A DNA stretch of 64,000 bases from NCBI GenBank assembly GCA_903844735.1, contig CAIMUX010000131.1, forward strand, positions 62,001 through 126,000, in the 5' to 3' direction. Position numbers and translations under genes: made by a program. The notes below the pieces were generated by a model. The model worked only from the letters and a program-made list of their open reading frames with translations. It had not been told where the DNA came from and made no database searches. Below are positions 50,601 through 56,679 of the stretch, in pieces. Each line of letters opens with the position of its first letter. Within the stretch, counting starts at the first letter, position 1. This DNA is from Candidatus Eiseniibacteriota bacterium (GTDB lineage: Bacteria; Eisenbacteria; RBG-16-71-46; CAIMUX01).

Positions 50601-51219
50601 TGTCGTTGGAGGCGACGAGCGGCAGCCCGGTCTCGCGGGCGAGATCGATCAGTCGCCGGTTCACCGCCGCTTCGTCGGGAATGCCGTGGTCCTGCAGCTC
50701 AAGATAGAAGTCGCCCGCGAAGACGTCGCGATAGAAGTGGGCCGCGGCGCGCGCCTCATCGTAACGCTCGTAGCGCAGCAGCCGATTCACCTCACCGTTC
50801 AGGCAGGCCGACATGCCGATCAGACCCCCGGCGTGCGCGGCGAGTAGTTCCTTGTCGATGCGCGGTCTGTAGTAGAACCCTTCGAGAAACGCCTTGCTGG
50901 AAAGCTGCAGCAGGTTCAGCCAGCCGGAGCGATCCCGCGCAAGGAGAATCAGGTGGTGGTTCTTCTCCCCCTTCGCAGCCTGGCGATCGTGGCGAGAGCC
51001 AGGCGCAATATAGGCCTCCAGGCCGAGGACGGGCCGAATCCCGCGTTCGCGCGCGGCGGAGTAGAACTCGACAGCGGCGAACATGTTGCCGTGGTCGGTC
51101 ATGGCCACCGACTCCATCCCCATCTGCTGCACGGAGTTCATAAGCTCGTCGATCCGACACGCGCCGTCGAGAAGACTCAGGTGGGTGTGGACATGGAGGT
51201 GGGCGAACGGACTGGCCAC
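47677..51219 (-). CDS. dnaE: DNA polymerase III alpha subunit
   Basis: 1180 residues, the replicative polymerase of the DnaE1 type. The N-terminal PHP domain begins HLHVHTHLSLLDGACRIDEL and contains VAMTDHGNMF. The polymerase core has PVGPGRGSAAGSLVSYTLGI and the catalytic Asp residues in MPDIDIDFSDRGR. KSHSAGYAVVAYQTAFLK, a helix-hairpin-helix region and a C-terminal OB fold (GNRMAFVQIEDFTGTVECI) follow. The start is GTG at 51219 with GGAGGACCC before it. The gap of 259 bases to ccmE holds no gene that I can see. A weak promoter candidate lies at 51290-51319. Confidence 0.96.
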   Translation of the reverse strand: MASPFAHLHVHTHLSLLDGACRIDELMNSVQQMGMESVAMTDHGNMFAAVEFYSAARERGIRPVLGLEAYIAPGSRHDRQAAKGEKNHHLILLARDRSGWLNLLQLSSKAFLEGFYYRPRIDKELLAAHAGGLIGMSACLNGEVNRLLRYERYDEARAAAHFYRDVFAGDFYLELQDHGIPDEAAVNRRLIDLARETGLPLVASNDTHYLRPEHAAAHDVLLCIQTGKTRDEKDRLRFSTDQMYLKSPAEMYALFPGQEEALGNTVKIAERCSVELEFGNLLLPHFPPPPPFTDLNEYLRHLCDEGLRRRYGERTAELSERLDYELRVIRQMKYAGYFLIVQDFINYARSQSVPVGPGRGSAAGSLVSYTLGITNIDPIRYQLLFERFLNPERISMPDIDIDFSDRGRARVIQYVVEKYGAQNVCQIITFGTMAARAVVRDVGRVMGMPYLEVDRIAKSVPPELKMTLEKALTQSPELKAQYDGDARVHELIEIARVLEGLSRHASTHAAGVVITPTPLTDYVPLFRTKDNEVTTQFDMGACEKVGILKMDFLGLRTLTVLQDCLEMLSQRGVVVDLETLSVDDPETYALFCRGDTVGIFQFESSGMTEYLRKLQPEVLEDLIAMNALYRPGPLQSGMVDDFIERKHGRRRIQYEHPLLEPILKETYGVIVYQEQVMQIASALAGYSLGDADLLRRAMGKKKQEIMDKQRAGFVERALSRDIPKTTAAKVFDLIAHFAGYGFNKSHSAGYAVVAYQTAFLKVNHPVEFMAASLTSEMSNSDRVMTLLSECRRLGISVRPPDVNLSADGFTVHEGAIRFGLGAVKGVGHNAVESMAGARREHPFCSLYDLCERIDPGTVNRKCLEALIHAGACDGFGAARSALLEGLSTAMECAARRRREREAGQFSLFGGNDAGARPADPPLPSISEWSGEELLRREKEALGFFVSGHPLDAYRHFLERAGATSVQRLDELSDDSSVTLGGVPVSIKVSPDRKGNRMAFVQIEDFTGTVECIAFSEAFERCRVGLEADRPLLVKGRLSTREQQKPKIILEDAVAIADLLTMGRVAIHLQISTSWEAERLERIRSALAIGSGTCLVYLHVDARLLGGVIVRPREVRVSPTAEVLRALAEAVGPERMRIETSGRVSFRSQDIFGVPAVSAPAPRRFRSAKSPPDAAPIALGA

Positions 51220-51289
51220 GGGTCCTCCGACTTGCTAACTTCATCCAGAGAAACGAATTGTCTCAGCGAATCCGGCTTTGACGATCTGT

Positions 51290-51319
51290 ACCATAGCATG
51301 GGAGAACTGCCCGGGGCAA
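51290..51319 (-). promoter_or_regulatory. Weak sigma-70-type promoter candidate for dnaE
   Basis: On the minus strand TTGCCC (51314-51319), an 18-base spacer and TATGGT (51290-51295), about 70 bases before the GTG at 51219. Confidence 0.3.
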
Positions 51320-51433
51320 CGGCCATGCGATCAGGGTGACGTCCAGCCTAGGGCACGGAAGGCGGAAGTCTCCCCCGTAGGCGAGTCCGGATGAGCGCAA
51401 CCAAGCAGACGCGGCCGAAGGGGCGCGTAGCGT

Positions 51434-51462
51434 TTGACTTGCCCCCGCTCCGATCCTATAGT
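51434..51462 (+). promoter_or_regulatory. Strong sigma-70-type promoter for the two-gene zinc-ribbon operon
   Basis: TTGACT (51434-51439), exactly 17 bases, then TATAGT (51457-51462). Transcription would begin near 51469, with the first ATG at 51517. Confidence 0.65.
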
Positions 51463-51516
51463 GCCGCCCGGGACCGCAGAGCCTGGGTCGGACTCGGCCT
51501 GGAGAGGAGGCACGGA

Positions 51517-52029
51517 ATGACACGCGGAGACCGCCGGCGCAGGCGGTGGGCTCATCTCCTCTGGGTAGTGCCACTCATGGTGACGAGCGGGCCGTCCGTC
51601 TCATCGGCACAAGCGGGCGGCGAGCGAATCCTCATCGTGGCCAAGAATGCCGTCTACGGCGGGGCCACGGGTTTGCTCCTCGGCGGCGTCCTGACCCTGG
51701 TCGTCCCGTCGGAGAGCCGTGACGACATGGTTCGTTGGGGCGTGGTCCTCGGAACGTTTGCGGGGTTCGGCTACGGTCTGTACGAGGCCCGGGGACAGAA
51801 GGATGGGTTCAGTGAGCGCGTCCAGGCCCGCGCCGACGCCCGGTTCCAGACTCGTCTCGCCGCGCGGGACGAGGCCGGGATCGCTGCGACGCGAACGACC
51901 GCCAGGCAGGGAGGATCGATCCCGAGGGGCCGGACCCCAGTGATCCGTTTCCCAGAGAGTCCACGGTGTTGGAGAATCGAGGAACGGTCGGAGCCCGCCA
52001 CGGGCGGGACCACGGGGAGGACGTCATGA
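51517..52029 (+). CDS. Small exported or membrane protein of unknown function
   Basis: A 170-residue protein. An Arg-rich start and hydrophobic run (RRRRRWAHLLWVVPLMVTSGPSV; residue order approximate) look like a signal peptide ending near SSAQA. A Gly-rich hydrophobic pair (AVYGGATGLLLGGVLTLVV and WGVVLGTFAGFGYGLYEARG) resembles a glycine-zipper membrane hairpin. The rest is Arg/Thr-rich and disordered. No family is recognised. The ATG at 51517 has GGAGAGGAGG upstream. Its stop overlaps the next gene as ATGA, so both are translated together from the promoter at 51434. Confidence 0.65.
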   Translation: MTRGDRRRRRWAHLLWVVPLMVTSGPSVSSAQAGGERILIVAKNAVYGGATGLLLGGVLTLVVPSESRDDMVRWGVVLGTFAGFGYGLYEARGQKDGFSERVQARADARFQTRLAARDEAGIAATRTTARQGGSIPRGRTPVIRFPESPRCWRIEERSEPATGGTTGRTS

Positions 52030-52901
52030 TCAACCGCAAGACCGGCAGCAAGACCGTTCCATCCGCAAGAAAATCGCCCGGCCGCGGCGCGCCGGCCAAG
52101 ATCGCTCGGGGCCACGCTGCAACCCCGGCCGTGAAGAAGAAGGTAGTGGCACGCCCCGCGACGCTGAAGCCGGCTCTGCGGACCAAGGCCACCCCGACCA
52201 AGCCCGCGCCGACCAAGCCCACGCCGACCAAGCCCGCGCCGACCAAGCCCACGCCGACCAAGCCCACGCCGACCAAGCCCACGCCGAAGCCGTCGCCGGC
52301 GGCATCCCGTCGGCCGGCTCCCCCGACCCGGGTGGTGGTGACCTCTCGCGACGACGACTCCCGCCGGAGAATCCAGGTCCTTGAACAGGAAAGGGCGGAA
52401 CTACGGAACCTAGGCAATCAGATGAGGGCGGAACTTGACTCCGCGCTGGCCGAAGCGGACCGGTTGCGTGAGCACCTGCGAGAGCAGATGCGCGACCTGG
52501 AATCGACGCAGAGGCAGCAGGTGAAGGCGGAGCCGAGCCCGGCGAGCCCGGGCGGATTCGACCCGGCCGTCGATCTCGACGAGGAAATTCCCGCGGTGCC
52601 CGATGATGACCTCGATGAAACCGCTGGATTCTTCGACCGCATGGACGAAATCCGCGCCCGACGCAACGAACTCGATCGCGAACGGAACGATCGCGAGTTG
52701 GAACAGTCGGACCAACCGTTCTGGATGATCTGCCCGAAGTGCGGCGATCTGATGGAGGAGTCCGAGGGCGAAAACGTGAAGCTGGAGCGGTGCGAAAACT
52801 GCGGTGGGCTGTACCTGGACCGGGGCGAGGTAGACCTGATCCTCAGCCTCTGCGTCGGGCCCGACGCCTATCGGCGGCTCCACAACATCATGAAATTCTG
52901 A
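52026..52901 (+). CDS. Coiled-coil protein with C-terminal TFIIB-type zinc ribbon
   Basis: 291 residues in four parts: a Lys/Arg/Ala-rich basic region (about 1-60); seven PTKPx-type repeats (about 53-90, encoded by 15-bp tandem units); a coiled coil (about 110-165, IQVLEQERAELRNLGNQMRA, DRLREHLREQMRDL); and an acidic linker with a zf-TFIIB zinc ribbon (about 235-275) whose ligands are CPKCG and CENCGG before LYLDRGEVDLIL. The basic end could bind nucleic acid or membranes. The role is unknown. The ATG at 52026 overlaps the upstream stop and has GGGAGG before it. It ends in a 34-base overlap with the convergent DUF438 remnant. Confidence 0.75.
   Translation: MINRKTGSKTVPSARKSPGRGAPAKIARGHAATPAVKKKVVARPATLKPALRTKATPTKPAPTKPTPTKPAPTKPTPTKPTPTKPTPKPSPAASRRPAPPTRVVVTSRDDDSRRRIQVLEQERAELRNLGNQMRAELDSALAEADRLREHLREQMRDLESTQRQQVKAEPSPASPGGFDPAVDLDEEIPAVPDDDLDETAGFFDRMDEIRARRNELDRERNDRELEQSDQPFWMICPKCGDLMEESEGENVKLERCENCGGLYLDRGEVDLILSLCVGPDAYRRLHNIMKF
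52182..52286 (+). repeat. 15-bp tandem repeat inside the zinc-ribbon gene
   Basis: Seven units of ACCAAGCCCACGCCG, alternating at one base (ACG/GCG) and with the first unit slightly divergent, encode the peptide repeat T-K-P-T/A-P. The unit keeps the reading frame, so copy-number change would alter only the length of the linker. Confidence 0.85.
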
Positions 52902-53505
52902 CCCGTTGGTCCCGATAGACCCGAAGGAAACGGGACGAAGGTGAGGTCCATCGGAAGGGTGCCGAAGAGCCCGCGGAGCTGGGCGAAGGAAAGCGCTTCG
53001 AGCGACATCGGCAGGAGGATCGATTTCTCCTTGCGGATCATCTCCTCCAACGCCGCGGCCGCGGGCTCTCCTGCCGTCGTCCCGACGAGGCGCAGGTCAA
53101 GCGCAGTCAGAATCTCAGTCCGGAGGGCCTCGTCCAACGCGCGTCCGGCAGCCCCACAAGCGCGTTCGCGGCACTCGCGCATCCGCTGCGCCGCCGCCGC
53201 CTCGTTCTCGCGCCGGAAGGTGTCGACCGGGTGCCCGGGGAGCAGTTCGCGCTTCGGCGGCTCCTCCAGGGTCTCGCCCAGGACCGACGAGTGGAGGTCG
53301 CACATCTCCATCCCTTCCTCGGCCGGCATCCCCTCGGCCATCAGCTCCTGATCGAGGGCCGCGATCTCGTTGGCATCGACGGCACGCACCAGGGTCGTCA
53401 GTCGATCCCGAACGCCGGCGACCGGCGCCCCTCTGCGTGCAGATCCTTGATGATTCCCTTCTGGATGCCGAGCCGCCAAGCTCGGTTGTCGATCAGTTCG
53501 CTCAT
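52868..53505 (-). pseudogene. DUF438/hemerythrin-like gene, frameshifted and truncated
   Basis: From an ATG at 53505 one frame reads MSELIDNRAWRLGIQKGI and then IKDLHAEGR, the start of DUF438. At about 53422-53427 the sense moves to the neighbouring frame, continuing PVAGVRDRLTTLVRAVDANE, MPAEEGMEMCDLHSSVL and HPVDTFRRENEA. One extra C would restore the frame (CGC-CCG-GTC for R-P-V). The hemerythrin-like part runs to RKEKSILLPMSLE and MDLTFV, which is where a PAS domain normally begins (LTFVDxxD). Here the sequence turns to PFPSGLSGPTG and stops, so the PAS part is missing. A single-base deletion could be a sequencing error, but the lost 3' end argues for a dead gene. Confidence 0.75.
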
Positions 53506-53531
53506 GATTCCATTCCGTGCCTGGCCGGGAT

Positions 53532-54476
53532 CTAGCGGTGAAGGTCCTCACCACCGAGCCACCGGCGGATCATGGTCGTGATCTCGGCGACACCCTCTCC
53601 ACCGTCGACGCGGAAGGTGATTTCGCCGCCCGGCTCCAGGAGAAGCCAGCCGGGCACGCGGTCGAGCCCGAGAGCATCTGGGAGATCGGGGGACGAGGCA
53701 AGGTCGGAGCGACCGAGGAGAGAACGCAGGTCACGGTTCGGTGCGCCGCCGACGACGAACCGATCCGTCCCGATCGCGACGATGGGCCGCATCGCAGGCG
53801 CAGGATTCGGGGTTCCCGCCCCCCCGGCAGTCAACGTCGTCCAGACTTCTTCCATCAGGGCCACGCGCTGCATCGTGCACTCACAGCCGACCGACGTGGT
53901 GAGGAGGAGCGCCGCCCGCTTCCCTCCGCCCGCCGCGCGGATCGCCGGAAGGATGGCCGCCGCGTCGTCGCCGAGAGCGCGGGCGTCACTGGCCAAGATC
54001 GCGATCGTGTCGGCGGCAGCCGAGTTGCCGGCAACAGGCGCATTGTCGGCGCCTGCCAGCCTGTCGACACCGGCCGGCTGGTCGGCAGACAACGGCGAAT
54101 CGGTAAGCAGTGCGAGGCGCGACCAGGCCTCGGCTGCTCCGCTCACCAGAAGCTCCCACTGCTCTCGCAGGAGCTGCGCCGTCACGCGCGTGTTTGATGC
54201 CTCGAGAGCCGCTGCATTCCACCCGATCGCTAGGGCTTGCACTTCGGCCGCAGGCCAACGAGCCGGATCCTCGCCCGCGGAGACGACAAGCGCCGCCTGC
54301 TCCCGTGCAGCCACCTGGAAGGCCGGGAATGATCCAGCGTCGGAGGAGGCAGCCTGGACCGGTCGGACTATGTAGGAGAGGCCACCGAGCAGCGCGCCCA
54401 GAAGAATTCCGCACCGGACGCCGGGGGCGATCCACCGTGTCGGGACGGTATCGGCATACTGCGATCTCGTGATCAT
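53532..54476 (-). CDS. Exported thioredoxin-fold protein with a CxC motif
   Basis: 314 residues. A membrane-anchor or signal segment lies at about 20-42 (RCGILLGALLGGLSYIV). The middle is Ala-rich and helical. From about residue 195 a thioredoxin-like fold appears: AALLLTTSVGCECTMQRVAL carries Cys-Glu-Cys where CxxC normally sits, and later LDRVPGWLLLEPGGEITF gives the cis-Pro region. A periplasmic thiol role is likely, though CxC is unusual. The ATG at 54476 has GGAG upstream. It lies 32 bases behind ccdA and is the last gene of the redox operon. Confidence 0.65.
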   Translation of the reverse strand: MITRSQYADTVPTRWIAPGVRCGILLGALLGGLSYIVRPVQAASSDAGSFPAFQVAAREQAALVVSAGEDPARWPAAEVQALAIGWNAAALEASNTRVTAQLLREQWELLVSGAAEAWSRLALLTDSPLSADQPAGVDRLAGADNAPVAGNSAAADTIAILASDARALGDDAAAILPAIRAAGGGKRAALLLTTSVGCECTMQRVALMEEVWTTLTAGGAGTPNPAPAMRPIVAIGTDRFVVGGAPNRDLRSLLGRSDLASSPDLPDALGLDRVPGWLLLEPGGEITFRVDGGEGVAEITTMIRRWLGGEDLHR

Positions 54477-54508
54477 CGGCGCCCTCTCCTTCTCTCTTTG
54501 CCGGTTCT

Positions 54509-55210
54509 CTAGAACGAAGTCCACACCATCCACGCCCCACCCAGAAGAATCAGAACCCCGCAGCCCCGGCGCATCCACGCCGCCGCCCGCGAGTGGTTCC
54601 CCCAGTCAAGGATTCGCTGGACTCGCGCCCCCGCCGTCCCGGCCGCCACGATGACGGCACAATGCCCGACGCCGTAGGCGGTGAAGAGCAGTACCGCCAG
54701 CACCGGATTGCTCGAGCCGACACGAAACGTCACGCCAAGCACCGGCGCCAGAAAAGCGAAGGTGCAAGGGCCCAACGCCAGTCCGAAGACAAGGCCGAGA
54801 ACGAGCGCGCCGACGTAGCCGCGCCGCGCCCCCGCCGATGGCCCACGCGCGGCCAGCGGCAACGGGATGACTCCAAGCAAGTGCAGCCCGACCACCAGGA
54901 AGATCGCGGCCACGACCCAGTTCCCCACCGGCCCGATGTCGCCCAGCATCCGCCCGAAGGCCGCCGTCAGCACGCCGAGGAGCGCGATGGTAACCAGAAT
55001 CCCCGCGGCGAACAGGAGCGAAAGCCGGAAGGCGCGGCCTGTGCCGATGCCGGGCTGCACGCCAAGGAAGCCGACGATGAGTGGGATGCTGGCCAAGTGG
55101 CAGGGGCTGAGGAGCACGCTGACCACACCCCAGGCGAATGCGCCGGCCAGCGCCACCGGTGCGGAGGCCGAGACGGCCTTCGTCAGAGTTGCAAATAGCT
55201 CGCCGATCAT
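54509..55210 (-). CDS. ccdA: CcdA/DsbD-type transmembrane thiol transporter
   Basis: A 233-residue membrane protein with six helices that passes electrons from cytoplasmic thioredoxin to periplasmic thiol proteins. The two essential Cys are in the Pro-containing contexts LLSPCHLASIPLIVGF (helix 1) and LALGPCTFAFLAPVLG (helix 4). The ATG at 55210 overlaps the stop of the thioredoxin lipoprotein as ATGA. In the operon it would serve the periplasmic thioredoxin-like proteins, and could supply reductant for cytochrome c maturation. Confidence 0.9.
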   Translation of the reverse strand: MIGELFATLTKAVSASAPVALAGAFAWGVVSVLLSPCHLASIPLIVGFLGVQPGIGTGRAFRLSLLFAAGILVTIALLGVLTAAFGRMLGDIGPVGNWVVAAIFLVVGLHLLGVIPLPLAARGPSAGARRGYVGALVLGLVFGLALGPCTFAFLAPVLGVTFRVGSSNPVLAVLLFTAYGVGHCAVIVAAGTAGARVQRILDWGNHSRAAAWMRRGCGVLILLGGAWMVWTSF

Positions 55211-55761
55211 CGAGCCGCGCCGCCCGCCTTCACTCCCATGAGAGAGAGCTGGGCCGAGATCGCGTCGCGCTCGAGAAACCCCTCGTGGCGCGCGATCTCC
55301 TTTCCCTGGGCGTCGAGAAAGACCTGGGTGGGGATCACGCGGACCTTCCAACGGCGCCCAAGGGCGGGATCCTTCTGCACATCCAGCTTCTCGACGACGA
55401 GCCGCCCGGCGTAGGCCTTGCCCACCTCTTCCAGGATCGGAGCCATCTGCCGACAGGGAATGCACTTCTCGCCGCCCAGTTCAACGAGGCGCGGCAGTGG
55501 CGTGCCGTCGGAGGCTCTCACCGGTACCGACCCGGCATCCCCGGGCAGGGCCTCACCCGGCGGTACCGCTGCCTTTCCGGAGGCGGCGCCGCCGGCGGTG
55601 CTCTTCCGCTCGCCGGAGCAACCCGCAACGACGCCGAGGATCAGCAAAGACAAGAGCAAGCGCATGAGTCGGCGCCCAAGCAGGGGCGGCAAACGGGTTG
55701 CGCGATCGCCCTCGTTGCGGGACGCGCCCCGGCCGTGCCCGCATGGAGAAGAGGCTTTCAT
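55207..55761 (-). CDS. Periplasmic thioredoxin lipoprotein
   Basis: Up to 184 residues. A lipobox (ILGVVAGCSGE) precedes a disordered linker and a thioredoxin fold with the redox motif GGEKCIPCRQMAPIL and the cis-Pro region VRVIPTQVFLDAQG. The ATG at 55761 overlaps the upstream stop (ATGA) and has AAGGGGA, but it leaves a 32-residue charged segment before the hydrophobic run. An ATG at 55665 would give a standard lipoprotein signal of 152 residues. The protein is expected to be kept reduced by CcdA, whose gene follows with an overlap. Confidence 0.87.
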   Translation of the reverse strand: MKASSPCGHGRGASRNEGDRATRLPPLLGRRLMRLLLSLLILGVVAGCSGERKSTAGGAASGKAAVPPGEALPGDAGSVPVRASDGTPLPRLVELGGEKCIPCRQMAPILEEVGKAYAGRLVVEKLDVQKDPALGRRWKVRVIPTQVFLDAQGKEIARHEGFLERDAISAQLSLMGVKAGGAAR

Positions 55762-56057
55762 GCCCGATCCCCTTCCACTGTATCGCCCGCTGTGCCCACT
55801 GCGGGGGCCGTGCCACCCTGGGCAGCGGCGGCAATGATCTTCTTGATCTCCTCGACACTCGGAACGCGGCCGGCGATCCGGACCGCGCCGTCGATCACCA
55901 GCGCGGGCGTGATCATCACGCCGAACGCCATGATCCGCTCGATCTGCTCGATCTTCTCTACAAGCGCATCCGAGCCGCTCTCGGCGACCGCCTGCTGCAC
56001 ATGCTCGGCGGTCTTCTTGCACTTCATACATCCCGGGCCCAGCACCTGGATCAACAT
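55758..56057 (-). CDS. Small thioredoxin-like redox protein (CxxC)
   Basis: A 99-residue cytosolic protein of the small redox-active disulfide type. The motif GPGCMKCKKTAEHV lies at about residues 8-21, then MAFGVMITPALVIDGAVRIAG provides the cis-Pro, and PSVEEIKKII the last helix. The ATG at 56057 has GGGAGG upstream. Such proteins often stand beside ArsR regulators and CcdA-like permeases, as here. Its stop overlaps the lipoprotein start. Confidence 0.88.
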   Translation of the reverse strand: MLIQVLGPGCMKCKKTAEHVQQAVAESGSDALVEKIEQIERIMAFGVMITPALVIDGAVRIAGRVPSVEEIKKIIAAAAQGGTAPAVGTAGDTVEGDRA

Positions 56058-56091
56058 CGTAACCTCCCTGCCCACCGCGTCGCCGCGGCCT

Positions 56092-56460
56092 TCACCGCTT
56101 GTCCTCGGCAGTCCGTTCCCCTCTTTCCAATCGCCTTCCTCCGCGCCGTTCCTTCAGAACCGACGCCGCACACCCAAAGAAACTCATGATGCACGGCGTG
56201 AGCAGCCGGTAGATGACGCTGTTCCCATCCCGCCGGTCCTCTACGATCCCGTGGGCCCGCAGCAGAGCGAGATGCTTGGAGACGGTGGTCTGATCCGCCG
56301 CGATCATCTCGACCAGCTCTCCAGCCGTACACTCACCCCGACTCAGCCGGTCCACGATCATGAGGCGGGTCTCGTGGGCCAGCAACTTGAGGAGTCGGGC
56401 GTGCCGACGATAGACATCCTTGCTGGAGAGGGTCATGGCTTGCGATTTCGTCGGCGTCAT
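56092..56460 (-). CDS. ArsR/SmtB-family transcriptional repressor
   Basis: A 122-residue winged-helix regulator. HARLLKLLAHETRLMIVDRL is the first half, GELVEMIAADQTTVSKHLAL the recognition helix, and DGNSVIYRLLTP the wing. Possible metal or thiol ligands are the Cys of GECTAGEL and the late pair CIMSFFGC. The start at 56460 is chosen because a promoter at 56467-56495 would begin transcription on that codon, and no ribosome site exists; an ATG at 56436 is the alternative. It heads the redox operon and probably represses it, since the inverted repeat ATATG-N10-CATAT lies within the promoter. Confidence 0.9.
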   Translation of the reverse strand: MTPTKSQAMTLSSKDVYRRHARLLKLLAHETRLMIVDRLSRGECTAGELVEMIAADQTTVSKHLALLRAHGIVEDRRDGNSVIYRLLTPCIMSFFGCAASVLKERRGGRRLERGERTAEDKR

Positions 56461-56466
56461 GGGGAT

Positions 56467-56495
56467 AGCATATGGCGGATTGGGCATATAGTCAA
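56467..56495 (-). promoter_or_regulatory. Promoter and probable ArsR operator, leaderless start
   Basis: On the minus strand TTGACT (56490-56495), exactly 17 bases, then TATGCT (56467-56472). The expected start falls at about 56460, the first base of the arsR ATG, so the mRNA would be leaderless. The inverted repeat ATATG...CATAT spans the spacer and fits an ArsR-type operator. Confidence 0.6.
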
Positions 56496-56679
56496 GAGCG
56501 TGAGCAAGCCCGAAGCCAGAGGCCTGATGTCTGAAGCCACTCCGCAACCATGATCTCAGGCATGTGACGCCGGAGCTCTTGCCGCCGTTCATGCGGCCAT
56601 CACCGGAGGCCTCACACGACCGGCCACCTCCCCTCTCAGGTAGGTTGCCGCCGCGAACGCAGGACCAGAGCGTGGAGTC

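Noticed and set aside
52182-52286. Regular repeats that might be a CRISPR array
   Set aside because: The 15-bp units are contiguous without spacers and stay in frame inside a protein gene. No cas genes are near.
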